Assembly (NCBI GenBank): GCA_963753905.1
Contig: CAVWDZ010000002.1
Location: 682,001-746,000, forward strand
Direction of reading: 5' to 3'
DNA: 64,000 nt
DNA from: Bog-756 sp963753905
GTDB lineage: Bacteria; Actinomycetota; Acidimicrobiia; Acidimicrobiales; RAAP-2
In this document: positions 33,146 through 41,321 of the stretch, in pieces
Layout of the letters: each line of letters starts with the position of its first letter
Position numbering within the stretch: the first letter of the stretch is position 1
Translations under genes and position numbers: made by a program
Notes under the pieces: generated by a model
What the model saw: only the letters and a program-made list of their open reading frames with translations
Told to the model about the DNA's origin: nothing
The model's database searches: none

Positions 33146-34081
33146 GTGCACATGGATCTCCGCATCTTCACCGAGCCCCAATTCGGCGCCTCCTACGACG
33201 ATCTGCTGGCTGTGGCCCAGGCGGCCGAGCGCTACGGATTCGACGCCTTCTTCCGCAGCGACCACTTCCTCACCATGGGGGGTTCCGGCCTGCCCGGCCC
33301 GACCGACTCCTGGGTCACCCTCGCGGGCATCGCACGGGAGACCGAGCGGATCAGGCTCGGCACCCTGGTGAGCTCGGCCACCTTCCGCCTTCCCGGCCCG
33401 CTCGCCGTCTCGGTGGCCCAGGTCGACGCCATGAGTGGCGGCCGCGTAGAACTCGGCATCGGGAGCGGGTGGTTCGGCGACGAGCACACCGCCTACGGGA
33501 TCCCCTTCCCCGACCTCGGTGAGCGGTTCGACCGCCTCGAGGAGCAGCTCGCCATCGTGAGCGGCCTGTGGGCGACGCCGGTGGCCGAACGGTTCGGCTT
33601 CGAGGGCGCCCACTACCGGTTGGCGGACTGCCCGGCCCTGCCCAAGCCGGTCCAGCGACCGGGGCCCCCGATCATCGTGGGTGGTGGAGGCCCGACCCGG
33701 ACGCCGCGTCTGGCCGCCACCTACGCGGCCGAGTTCAACGTCCCGTTCTCGTCGCTGGACGTGACCGCGGCCCAGTTCGCCAGGGTCCGGGAGGCTTGCC
33801 GGGTGGCCGGTCGCGACGCCGACTCGCTCGTCTACTCCTCCGCCCAGACCGTCTGCTGCGGTGCCGACGACGCCGAGATCGCCCGACGGGCAGGCGCCAT
33901 CGGCCGGCAGGTCGACGAGCTCCGGGCCAACGCGCTCTGCGGCACACCGGACGTACTGGTGGACAGGCTGGGCGAGTTCGCCGACCGGGGCGCCTCCCGC
34001 ATGTACCTGCAGACCCTCGACCTGACCGATCTCGATCACCTCGCCCTCATCGCCGAGGAGGTCCTTCCGCGGGTCAGGTGA
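33146..34081 (+). CDS. Luciferase-like (LLM-class) F420/FMN-dependent oxidoreductase
   Basis: A 311-residue TIM-barrel flavin/deazaflavin oxidoreductase. Visible are MDLRIFTEPQFG, the FFRSDHFLTMGG loop typical of F420-dependent LLM proteins, RIRLGTLVSSATFR, SGGRVELGIGSGW and PIIVGGGGPTRTPRLAA. Likely cofactor F420, by similarity of the N-terminal part, but FMN is possible. Starts at 33146 (GTG) or 33152 (ATG) are equivalent. It follows the ComF-like gene by three bases, so both are co-translated. Substrate unknown. Confidence 0.88.
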   Translation: MHMDLRIFTEPQFGASYDDLLAVAQAAERYGFDAFFRSDHFLTMGGSGLPGPTDSWVTLAGIARETERIRLGTLVSSATFRLPGPLAVSVAQVDAMSGGRVELGIGSGWFGDEHTAYGIPFPDLGERFDRLEEQLAIVSGLWATPVAERFGFEGAHYRLADCPALPKPVQRPGPPIIVGGGGPTRTPRLAATYAAEFNVPFSSLDVTAAQFARVREACRVAGRDADSLVYSSAQTVCCGADDAEIARRAGAIGRQVDELRANALCGTPDVLVDRLGEFADRGASRMYLQTLDLTDLDHLALIAEEVLPRVR

Positions 34082-34112
34082 GGTGAGGCGGTGGCCGGCC
34101 CGCCGGCTCACC
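34082..34112. terminator. Possible bidirectional terminator between convergent genes
   Basis: GGTGAG and CTCACC arms enclose the GC-rich palindrome GGCCGGCC between the LLM stop and the SRPBCC stop. The hairpin overlaps the end of the minus-strand gene. No T run. Confidence 0.3.
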
Positions 34113-34575
34113 CCTTGGGGGTCACCAGGTCCTCGATGCGTTCGAGGCTCTTCTCCATGTTCTGGCGGGTCTTCTCCGGCAGGCCGCCCAGCCGGAGGAG
34201 GGCCCGCTGGTGGTCCTGGCCGATGTCCCAGCTCTCGCGGACCAGCGTCCCGCCCTCGGCAGGCTCGAGCTCGTAGCGCCAGATGCGTCCGGCAACGAAC
34301 CTGCCCACGGGGCCGCCGGGCCGGGTCTGCCAGCTGATGCGGCGGTTCTCCTCGTAGTCGATGACCGTGTTGCCCATCGAGTACTTGATCCCGACCTGCA
34401 TCGACATGCCGAAGGTCGACCCGGGCCCGAGGCGGCCGGGTGCCCCCGGTTTGACCCGCTTCACCGAACCGGAGCCGTCGAACTCCGGGTGACGCGATGC
34501 ATCGGCCAACAGGTCGAAGATGGCCTCCGGCGGCGCTGGTATCACCCGCTCCACCGAGACGACGTTGCCTTCCAT
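34108..34575 (-). CDS. SRPBCC (polyketide cyclase/dehydrase-like) protein
   Basis: A 155-residue START/SRPBCC-fold protein: the N-terminal strand and helix VSVERVIPAPPEAIFDLLAD, then DGSGSVKRVKPGAP, the NRRISWQTRPGG strand and the WRYELEPAEGGTLVRE strand, and a long C-terminal helix (NMEKSLERIEDLV). Such proteins bind hydrophobic ligands in a deep cavity; no catalytic residue is apparent. ATG at 34575. The gene is single, convergent with the LLM gene and divergent from the glycosylase gene, so context gives no specific role. Confidence 0.85.
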   Translation of the reverse strand: MEGNVVSVERVIPAPPEAIFDLLADASRHPEFDGSGSVKRVKPGAPGRLGPGSTFGMSMQVGIKYSMGNTVIDYEENRRISWQTRPGGPVGRFVAGRIWRYELEPAEGGTLVRESWDIGQDHQRALLRLGGLPEKTRQNMEKSLERIEDLVTPKG

Positions 34576-34704
34576 GCACTCCCCCGTGGGTCATCGCCCG
34601 CTCGTCATCGGACCTGCCCGGGGCCAGACTAGATCGCTTCCCCATTCACGGGTCGGCCGCCGGCCCGGACGAGTGGCCCGAGTCGGTCTGGCATCATCGT
34701 CCGT

Positions 34705-35325
34705 ATGGCCACCCCGACCCTGCGTGACGCGGTGGCCGTGCTCGGTGCAGGCGATCCCGTGTTGGCCGGGCTCATCGAACGGCACGGGACGCCGCCGCCG
34801 CGCCGTCGGGTCGCCTCGACAGAGCGCTTCGGGCACCTCGCCAAGATCATCGTCTACCAGCAGCTCGCGGGCCGGGCCGCCGCCGCCATCCACGGGCGGC
34901 TGGTCGCGGCGCTCGAAGGCGAGGTGACCGCCGAACGCGTGTGGGTCACTCCGCCCGAGACGCTGACGTCGTGCGGCCTGAGCCGGTCGAAGGCCGCGTC
35001 GCTCCGCGACCTGGCGGAGAAGGTCCGCTCCGGAGACGTCGAGCTCGCCAGGATCGGGCGTCTCCCCGACGCCGACGTGGTCAGCCACCTGACCGTGGTC
35101 CGCGGTCTGGGCCCGTGGTCGGCCCAGATGTTCCTCATCGGGACCCTGAGCCGACTCGATGTCTGGCCGGTCGGCGACTTCGGGGTACGGGCCGGCTACG
35201 CGCGGGCCTGGGCGTTGGCGGAGATGCCCTCGCCCAAGGAGCTGGAGCTGCTCGGGGAGCCGTTCCGTCCCTACCGGAGCCTGGTCGCCTGGTACTGCTG
35301 GCGGGCGGTCGAGGAGGAGCGCTGA
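34705..35325 (+). CDS. DNA-3-methyladenine glycosylase II-like (HhH-GPD)
   Basis: A 206-residue HhH-GPD glycosylase with KIIVYQQLAGRAAAAIH, the helix-hairpin-helix VVRGLGPWSAQMFLIGTL and the catalytic Asp in VWPVGDFGVRAGYARAW. AlkA-type enzymes remove 3-methyladenine and related alkylated bases. The ATG at 34705 is the only sensible start. It is smaller than E. coli AlkA and lacks its N-terminal domain. It is the first of several alkylation-repair genes between 34.7 and 44 kb. Confidence 0.9.
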   Translation: MATPTLRDAVAVLGAGDPVLAGLIERHGTPPPRRRVASTERFGHLAKIIVYQQLAGRAAAAIHGRLVAALEGEVTAERVWVTPPETLTSCGLSRSKAASLRDLAEKVRSGDVELARIGRLPDADVVSHLTVVRGLGPWSAQMFLIGTLSRLDVWPVGDFGVRAGYARAWALAEMPSPKELELLGEPFRPYRSLVAWYCWRAVEEER

Positions 35326-35380
35326 GTAAGCACGCGGCGGGCCCGGGCAGGTGAGCCGACTCCTCCGGGAGCCGCTCGAT

Positions 35381-35488
35381 GTGCTCGGCCGCAGTGCTCG
35401 GCCGCAGTGCTGGGGCCGCAGTGCAGGGGCTCAGTGCCGAGGGTTCAGTGCCGAGGGTTCAGCGCCGAGGGTTCAGTGCAGGGGTTCA
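35381..35488. repeat. Degenerate 13-14 bp tandem repeat
   Basis: Eight head-to-tail units of 13-14 bp. The first three read GTGCTCGGCCGCA or a close variant; the last five follow GTGCCGAGGGTTCA, with two identical copies at 35434-35461. The final unit runs into the minus-strand NERD gene, and its TCA is the complement of that gene's TGA stop, so further copies end in or move the stop codon. It fills the gap to the glycosylase gene. Confidence 0.85.
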
Positions 35489-36106
35489 GCGCGGCCCGCT
35501 CGCAGGGAGCCGCTCGGCGATGAGGCGGGTCACCTCCTCGATGGTGGACGAGTCCATCACGACCTGGGACCGGATGCGGGTGCCGACCAGCTTGGGCCAA
35601 CCGACCCAGACCTCCCCGACATGGATGGCCGAGGCGAAGCCCCATTCGGCACGGGTGAGGCAGAGCATGGGGTGGATGGGCACCTCGGCACCCCATGCCG
35701 TCGTGCGGAGCGCCTCGCCGACGACGGTGCGACCGGCGATGACCCGCTCGAGAGAGCGGGTGCAGTTGCGCCGGCCGACGTAGAGCTCGTAGGGGCCGAG
35801 GTCGCTCATCGGGCCGGGGCGCTTGGTGTGCACGAGGCCCTTGTAGCTCTTGGTGTCGATGATGAACACGCCGCCCGGCGACACGGCGATGCAGGCGATG
35901 GAGTCCCGGGTGCCCGGGATGCGGCGGTCGTCGAGGAGCACCACCCCCTCGCTCTCGTCCAGGTGGAGGCGGACCCGGGCCCGCCGGTCGCGGTCTGTGC
36001 GTCTGATCCAGGGCCGCGAGGGTTTCGCGGCATCGGAGTCGGGCGGCTCTTCTGCGCCACCATCGGACGCTTCGCCGTCGTGTCGCCGCTCACCGATCTC
36101 GGACAT
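35486..36106 (-). CDS. NERD (nuclease-related) domain protein
   Basis: A 206-residue protein. After a charged, low-complexity N-terminus, residues about 50-170 match a nuclease-related domain: DDRRIPGTRDSIACIAVSP, then GGVFIIDTKSYKGLV, where Asp and Lys correspond to the nuclease-fold D-x-K, and a following GRTVVGEAL helix. NERD proteins are thought to act in DNA processing but most are uncharacterised. I set the start at the ATG at 36106; in-frame codons reach to 36193. No ribosome-binding site is evident, so the transcript may be leaderless. The tandem repeat at 35381-35488 abuts its stop codon. Confidence 0.78.
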   Translation of the reverse strand: MSEIGERRHDGEASDGGAEEPPDSDAAKPSRPWIRRTDRDRRARVRLHLDESEGVVLLDDRRIPGTRDSIACIAVSPGGVFIIDTKSYKGLVHTKRPGPMSDLGPYELYVGRRNCTRSLERVIAGRTVVGEALRTTAWGAEVPIHPMLCLTRAEWGFASAIHVGEVWVGWPKLVGTRIRSQVVMDSSTIEEVTRLIAERLPASGPR

Positions 36107-36219
36107 TTGGCGTAAGCGTAGAAAACCCGGCCGCGAAATCGGGGGATTCACTTTTCGGGAGACCTCGAGGCGCTGCCGACCGCCCTGTCGCAATTCCGCC
36201 AGAAGGCGGCTGCGATCTG

Positions 36220-37767
36220 GTGCAGGCTTATGGCGTGCTCGACGATCCGGACCGTTGCTATCTGGCCGTGCAGTCGCGTGACCCGCGATTCGACGGCTGG
36301 TTCTTCACCGCGGTCACATCGACTGGAATCTACTGCCGGCCGAGCTGCCCGGCCCGCACTCCGCTGCGCTCCCACGTCCGCTTCTTCGCGACCGCCGCCG
36401 CCGCCCAGCGGGCCGGCTTCCGTGCCTGCAAGCGGTGCCGACCCGGCGCCACACCGGGATCCCCCGAGTGGGACCGACGGGCCGACGTCGTTGCCCGGGC
36501 CATGCGGCTCATCGCCGACGGGCTGGTCGACCGGGCGGGTGTGCCGGCACTCGCCGCAGAGCTCGGCTACGGCGTACGCCAGCTCGAGCGCCTGCTGCTG
36601 GCCGAGGTCGGTGCCGGGCCGATCGCCCTGGCGCGGGCCCAGCGGGCGCAGACGGCCAGGGTGCTCATCGAGACCACCGCGCTCCCGATGGCCGAGGTGG
36701 CCTTCGCCGCCGGGTTCTCGAGCGTCCGCCAGTTCAACGCGACGGTCCAGGCGGTGTTCGCACTCTCGCCGACCGCGCTCCGGGCGCGTCGGACGGGCGC
36801 GACCCGACCGGCGGGCGACGGCGTGGGCACCCTGGTCCTGCGCCTCCCCTTCCGCCGGCCGCTCTGCCCGGACAACCTCTTCGGCCACCTCGCGGCCACC
36901 GCCGTCCCCGGGGTGGAGGAGGTGGTCGGCAGCACCTACCGGCGCACGTTGCGGCTCGACCATGGCCCGGGGATCGTGGAGCTGAGTCCGACGCCCGAGC
37001 ACATCGTGTGCCACGCGGTGCTCTCAGACCTCCGTGACCTGACGACCACGATCGCCCGCTGCCGCTGGCTGCTCGACCTCGACGCCGACCCCGAGGCGGT
37101 GGACCGTCATCTCGGTCTGGACCCCGCGCTCGCGTCGCTGGTGAACAAGGCGCCCGGAAGGCGGGTGCCCCGCACCGTCGACGGGGCCGAGCTCGCGGTG
37201 CGGGCCGTGCTCGGCCAGCAGGTCTCGGTGGCCGCGGCCCGCACCACGGCTGGCACCCTGGTGCGTGCCCACGGCGAGCCGGTCGCCGACCCCGACGGGT
37301 GCCTGACCCACCTGTTCCCGACTCCGACCGCGCTCCGGGAGGCCGACCCGGCCCTGCCCGCCGGACGTGGCCCGACCCTGGCCGCACTGGTCGGAGCACT
37401 CGACGACCAGCGGCTCGACCTCGGCCCGGGGTGCGACCGGGATGCCGCGCGGGCGGTGCTGGCCGGGTTGCCCGGCGTGGGCCGCTGGACCGTCGAGATG
37501 GTGGCCATGCGGGGTCTCGGCGACCCGGACGCCTTTCCCTCGGGCGACCTCGGGGTGCGGCGGGCAGCCGTCGCAGCCGGCCTCGGGTCGAACTCGGCGG
37601 ACCTTCTCGCACGCGCCGAGCGGTGGCGCCCCTGGCGGGCCTATGCGGTCCAGCATCTGTGGGCGACCGCCGGCCACCCGGTCAACCGGTGGCCCCCCGC
37701 ACCGCCGGCCGGCGCGACCGCATCGACACAGACCTCTGCACGATCTCGATCCAGAAACGGAGCATGA
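36220..37767 (+). CDS. Ada-type regulator fused to AlkA glycosylase
   Basis: A 515-residue fusion. Residues about 15-80 form the Ada zinc/methyl-acceptor domain with four cysteines (IYCRPSCPARTP and ACKRCRPG); the first Cys of the pair accepts methyl from phosphotriesters. Residues 95-185 are an AraC-type HTH (GVRQLERLLLAEVG, AFAAGFSSVRQFNATVQ). Residues about 200-500 are AlkA: an N-terminal domain, then RAVLGQQVSVAAARTTAG, the HhH GLPGVGRWTVEMVAMRGL and catalytic Asp in FPSGDLGVRR. It repairs alkylated bases and, when methylated, should activate alkylation-response genes. The stop overlaps ogt (ATGA). The O6-methyltransferase part of classical Ada is missing and supplied by that gene. Confidence 0.92.
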   Translation: MQAYGVLDDPDRCYLAVQSRDPRFDGWFFTAVTSTGIYCRPSCPARTPLRSHVRFFATAAAAQRAGFRACKRCRPGATPGSPEWDRRADVVARAMRLIADGLVDRAGVPALAAELGYGVRQLERLLLAEVGAGPIALARAQRAQTARVLIETTALPMAEVAFAAGFSSVRQFNATVQAVFALSPTALRARRTGATRPAGDGVGTLVLRLPFRRPLCPDNLFGHLAATAVPGVEEVVGSTYRRTLRLDHGPGIVELSPTPEHIVCHAVLSDLRDLTTTIARCRWLLDLDADPEAVDRHLGLDPALASLVNKAPGRRVPRTVDGAELAVRAVLGQQVSVAAARTTAGTLVRAHGEPVADPDGCLTHLFPTPTALREADPALPAGRGPTLAALVGALDDQRLDLGPGCDRDAARAVLAGLPGVGRWTVEMVAMRGLGDPDAFPSGDLGVRRAAVAAGLGSNSADLLARAERWRPWRAYAVQHLWATAGHPVNRWPPAPPAGATASTQTSARSRSRNGA

Positions 37768-38285
37768 CCAGCATGACAGCCATGAAGACCACCACCACCG
37801 CAACCGAGACGTTCGTGACCACCGTCGAGAGCCCGGTGGGGCAGCTCACGCTCGAGGCCCGCGACGGGTGCCTGGTCGGCCTGCACCTCGAGGAGCAGCG
37901 CCGCCCGTTCGTCCCACCTCCAGGCACCCGGCGGGACGACGCCGGCTTCGACGACGTCCGGGCCCAGCTCGACGAGTACTTCGCCGGGGAGCGCACGACC
38001 TTCGACGTGCCGTTGCGGCTCGAGGGCACCGAGTTCCAGCGGTGCGTCTGGGACGCACTCTGCGCGATCCCCTACGGCGAGACGATCAGTTACGGCGAGC
38101 TGGCCGGGCGGGTCGGCAACCCGAAGGCCTCACGCGTGGTCGGACTGGCCAACGGCCGCAATCCGGTGGCGATCATCGTCCCCTGCCACCGGGTCATCGC
38201 CGCCGACGGCACCCTCGGCGGCTACGGAGGCGGCCTCGGCCGCAAGACCGTGCTCCTCGACCTGGAGGCCGCCAACCGGCCGTAG
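37764..38285 (+). CDS. ogt: Methylated-DNA-protein cysteine methyltransferase
   Basis: A 173-residue O6-alkylguanine-DNA alkyltransferase. The C-terminal domain carries the HTH region IPYGETISYGELAGRVGN and the acceptor Cys in IIVPCHRVIAADGTLGGYGG. It transfers the alkyl group irreversibly to that Cys. The ATG at 37764 overlaps the stop of the Ada-AlkA gene by four bases, so the two are made together; frames that extend further upstream are false. An N-terminal Thr-rich stretch (KTTTTATET) precedes the RNase-H-like domain. Confidence 0.94.
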   Translation: MTSMTAMKTTTTATETFVTTVESPVGQLTLEARDGCLVGLHLEEQRRPFVPPPGTRRDDAGFDDVRAQLDEYFAGERTTFDVPLRLEGTEFQRCVWDALCAIPYGETISYGELAGRVGNPKASRVVGLANGRNPVAIIVPCHRVIAADGTLGGYGGGLGRKTVLLDLEAANRP

Positions 38286-38295
38286 TCTGCACGCG

Positions 38296-38790
38296 ATGGA
38301 CGCGATCCCCCCCGACGGCGCCGGCGCGGCACCATCGGATCCCGCCGACCCGGGCGCCGCCACCGTCGGGGTGGTCGTCGTGGACCACGGCTCGCGGCGC
38401 GCCGAGGCAAACCGTGCCCATGAGCGCTTCGTGGCGGAGTCCCGTTCCCGACTGCGGCACCCGGTGGTCGAGCCGGCGCACATGGAGCTGGCCGAGCCGT
38501 CCATCGCGTCAGCGTTCGACCGGTGCGTGGCAGCGGGTGCAGGCACGGTGGTCGTTGCTCCCTACTTCCTCTGGCCGGGCGACCACTGGCACCGCGACCT
38601 TCCCGCGCTGACCGCCGAGGCCGCGTCCCGTCACCCGGGTGTGCACTGGATGGTTGCCGCGCCGCTCGGTCCCGACAGCGTGCTCATGGACCTGGTCGAC
38701 CGGCGGGTCGCCCACTGCCTGGCCCATGCCGCCGGCGCCGCGCCGGAGTGTCCGACCTGTGAGGGGACGGGCAGCTGCGTCCTGCGCTGA
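38296..38790 (+). CDS. CbiX-like sirohydrochlorin chelatase domain protein
   Basis: A 164-residue protein with one CbiX domain: VVVVDHGSRRAEANRAHERF near residues 27-46 contains the metal-binding His, and VVAPYFLWPGDHWHRDLPAL holds the second His cluster. CbiX-type enzymes insert Co, Ni or Fe into sirohydrochlorin; a single-domain form acts as a dimer. The C-terminus ends in CPTCEGTGSC, a Cys-rich tail that could hold an Fe-S cluster or store metal. The gene starts 10 bp after ogt. Whether it serves cobalamin or siroheme synthesis cannot be told here. Confidence 0.85.
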   Translation: MDAIPPDGAGAAPSDPADPGAATVGVVVVDHGSRRAEANRAHERFVAESRSRLRHPVVEPAHMELAEPSIASAFDRCVAAGAGTVVVAPYFLWPGDHWHRDLPALTAEAASRHPGVHWMVAAPLGPDSVLMDLVDRRVAHCLAHAAGAAPECPTCEGTGSCVLR

Positions 38791-38860
38791 GGTCGCGGGC
38801 GCCAGGTGGCGGCGTGCTGCGGCGCGAGCTGCGGTTGCGAGCGGCAGGGGCGCGGCGAGG

Positions 38861-39955
38861 TCAGCTGCAGCGGTCGCCCAGCCAGGGCTGCTGGCCGTCG
38901 AGGGCGTAGAGGGCGACCGCGACGGTGTCCTGTTCGGCCCTGGTCGCCTGGTTGGGCGGTACCCCCACCAGGTAGCCGAGACCCGCTGCCGCGGCAGCGG
39001 AGTTCCAGGTGGCCTGGCTGAACTGGAATGCGCCCATGTAGAGCCCGTTGGGCGAGACCGCACCGTAGTTGCCGCCCGACTCGGCCTGCACGACGCACTG
39101 GAGGAAGGGATTGAGCGCCGGGTCCGGCAGGTTCGGGTTGCCGACCGGTGCCGGGGCGGCGGTGGGCGCGATCGGGGCCGACGAGGTGCTCGCCACCGTC
39201 GTCGAAGCCGGGATGGTGGGCACTGTCGACGTGGACGGCGTCGGACGTGGCGCGCTCCGCTGCGCACGGGCGACGGCGGCCGCTGCCGCCGTCGCGTCGA
39301 GGGCCTGTTGTCGGGCGACTGCGGTTGCCAGCTGTCCGGACACCAGGGCCTGCTCCGATTCGAGTTGGCCCGCCACCGCGCCGGCCCTGCCGACGTCAGC
39401 GGCCTCGCCCGCCTGGTCCGCCCGGTCCTGGGACTGGCGCTGCTCGAGCACGGCCTGGTGGGTCTCGAGGGTCTGCTGCGCGGTGTGCAACTGATCGAGG
39501 GCCGTCGTGATGTCGCCGACGGCGAGGGCCGTGTACTCGCTCGCCGCCTGGGCCTTGGCGCCACCCCCCGAGAAGAGGGCGGCGGTGGAGCCCGACGTGT
39601 CTGACCCCGAGTCGATGTAGGAGAGGATCGCCTGACGGCGCACGAGTCCGAGTCGCTGGTCGATGGCCTGCTGGTCCGCGACGATCTGCTGGTCGAGCTC
39701 TGAGATAGCAGCTGTGTCGGCGGTCACCCGGGCCGCGGCCACCGAGGACTGCTGCCGGAAGGCGTCGAGCTGGAGCTGCTCGAGGACGAGCTTCTGGGAG
39801 ATGGCGGCGGCCTGGGTCTGGAGCGACGAGATCGTGTCGGCTCCGGCGGCACGGTGGCCGGCGGGCACGACGAGACAGCTCAGGGCGACGAGAGTCGAGA
39901 GGAGCACCGCGCCGACTCCGGGCCGGCGGCGTCCTGCTGTGTCGAGCTCCGCCAT
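38861..39955 (-). CDS. Secreted coiled-coil protein with Rpf-like transglycosylase domain
   Basis: A roughly 364-residue secreted protein. A signal peptide (VGAVLLSTLVALSCLVVPA) is followed by a long coiled-coil region of about 190 residues rich in Ala/Gln (as in peptidoglycan hydrolase activators), a Thr/Ser/Pro linker, and a C-terminal lysozyme-like domain of the resuscitation-promoting-factor type with CVVQAESGGNYGAVSPNG and MGAFQFSQATWNSAA; the catalytic Glu lies in QAESGG. It should cleave cell-wall glycan, probably in growth or regrowth. The start may be 39955 (ATG) or 39979 (GTG). A CRP-like site lies 47 bp upstream at 40002-40017. Confidence 0.85.
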   Translation of the reverse strand: MAELDTAGRRRPGVGAVLLSTLVALSCLVVPAGHRAAGADTISSLQTQAAAISQKLVLEQLQLDAFRQQSSVAAARVTADTAAISELDQQIVADQQAIDQRLGLVRRQAILSYIDSGSDTSGSTAALFSGGGAKAQAASEYTALAVGDITTALDQLHTAQQTLETHQAVLEQRQSQDRADQAGEAADVGRAGAVAGQLESEQALVSGQLATAVARQQALDATAAAAAVARAQRSAPRPTPSTSTVPTIPASTTVASTSSAPIAPTAAPAPVGNPNLPDPALNPFLQCVVQAESGGNYGAVSPNGLYMGAFQFSQATWNSAAAAAGLGYLVGVPPNQATRAEQDTVAVALYALDGQQPWLGDRCS

Positions 39956-40001
39956 CGGTGTTACCCGGGCGCGAACCACAAGGCCCTGAACCCTACTTGT
40001 G

Positions 40002-40017
40002 CGTGACCCGGATCACA
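40002..40017. promoter_or_regulatory. CRP-like binding site between divergent genes
   Basis: CGTGACCCGGATCACA fits the CRP/FNR consensus TGTGA-N6-TCACA at nine of ten positions. It is centred between the Rpf-like gene (start 39955) and the alpha-hydroxy-acid oxidase gene (start 40083), a position suited to control both. Mycobacterial rpfA is a known CRP target. Confidence 0.55.
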
Positions 40018-40082
40018 AGGGGGACTGCCACGGGCGGTGGCGACGACAGGCAGGGTCGTCCCCGTTCGGGCAGCATGGGGCC

Positions 40083-41291
40083 ATGAATTCGACCAGAGGC
40101 GACGGGACGTTGGGGCTGGCCCCTGCCTCGGTCCGCGACTACCGGGACCTGGCCCGCCGACGTCTGCCCCGACAGCTCTTCGACTACGTCGACGGCGGTG
40201 CCTACGAGGAGACGACGCTGGCCGCCAACCGCCGTGACCTGCAGGGCGTGCTGCTACGCCAGCGCGTGCTGCGCGACGTCTCGACGCGCTCGCTCGCCAC
40301 CACCGTGTTGGGAGAGGACCTCTCGCTCCCGGTCGTGCTGGCCCCGGTGGGACTCGCCGGCATGCTCGCCACGCGCGCCGAGGTCCAGGCCGCCAGGGCT
40401 GCAGCCGCGTTCGGGGTGCCCTTCTGCGAGTCGACCGTCTCCATCTGCGGGATCGAGGAGGTGGCCGCCGCCATCTCGCGGCCTCCGTGGTTCCAGCTCT
40501 ATGTGATGCGCGACCGCAGCTATGCCGAGGACCTGATGGCCCGGGCCACGGAGTGCGGGTGCTCGGTCCTGGTGCTCACCGTCGACCTCCCCGTGGTGGG
40601 TGCCCGCTATCGCGACGTGCGCAACGGGATGTCGGGGACCCTGCCGCGGGCGAAGCAGCTCCGGCGCGGTGTCGACCTCGGCCTCCATCCCCGGTGGCTG
40701 CGTGACGTCGCGCTCGGTGGGCGGCCGCTCACCTTCGGAAACCTCGAGAAGGCGGTGCCGGGGGGTGCGACCCCGATGGATTTCAAGCAGTGGGTGGACG
40801 GCCAATTCGACCCGTCCGTGACCTGGGAGGACCTGGCCTGGGTGCGCGAGCACTGGCTCGGCAAGCTGGTGCTCAAGGGCATCCTCGACGCCGACGACGC
40901 CCGGGAGGCGGTGGCGCAGGGAGCCGACGCCGTGATCGTGTCCAACCACGGCGGCAGGCAGCTCGACGGGGTGCCCTCGACGATCCGGGCGCTGCCCGCC
41001 GTCGTCGACACCGTCGGCGACGGGGCCGAGGTGCTCGTCGACGGGGGCATCCGCAGCGGCCTCGACGTGGCCAAGGCCCTCTCCCTCGGGGCCCGGGCCT
41101 GCCTGGTGGGCCGGGCGTGGGCCTGGGCGGTGGCGGCGCGGGGTGGGCCCGGGGTCACCCACATGCTCGAGATCCTGCGGGGGGAGCTCGAAGTGGCCAT
41201 GGGGCTGACCGGTGTCACCGATGTGCGTGCGTTCGGTCGCGACGCGTTGCTCGAGAGCACCGTGCGCGAACTGGTCGACCCCACGATGTGA
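40083..41291 (+). CDS. FMN-dependent alpha-hydroxy-acid oxidase/dehydrogenase (LldD-like)
   Basis: A 402-residue flavoprotein with a TIM barrel. FDYVDGGAYEETTL near residue 35, PVVLAPVGLAGM, the FMN/substrate motif VIVSNHGGRQLDG near residues 285-297 and LVDGGIRSGLDVAKAL are visible. It oxidises L-lactate, glycolate, mandelate or a similar 2-hydroxy acid. The insertion between about residues 180 and 240 is typical of the membrane-associated dehydrogenase branch. ATG at 40083. It is divergent from the Rpf-like gene and shares the CRP-like site, which would fit carbon-source control. Exact substrate unknown. Confidence 0.9.
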   Translation: MNSTRGDGTLGLAPASVRDYRDLARRRLPRQLFDYVDGGAYEETTLAANRRDLQGVLLRQRVLRDVSTRSLATTVLGEDLSLPVVLAPVGLAGMLATRAEVQAARAAAAFGVPFCESTVSICGIEEVAAAISRPPWFQLYVMRDRSYAEDLMARATECGCSVLVLTVDLPVVGARYRDVRNGMSGTLPRAKQLRRGVDLGLHPRWLRDVALGGRPLTFGNLEKAVPGGATPMDFKQWVDGQFDPSVTWEDLAWVREHWLGKLVLKGILDADDAREAVAQGADAVIVSNHGGRQLDGVPSTIRALPAVVDTVGDGAEVLVDGGIRSGLDVAKALSLGARACLVGRAWAWAVAARGGPGVTHMLEILRGELEVAMGLTGVTDVRAFGRDALLESTVRELVDPTM

Positions 41292-41321
41292 GCCACCGCT
41301 CGCGGGTCGCCGCCCCGGGAT

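Noticed and set aside
32405..34645. A 746-codon minus-strand open frame
   Set aside because: Antisense to the ComF-like and LLM genes; no recognisable domain.
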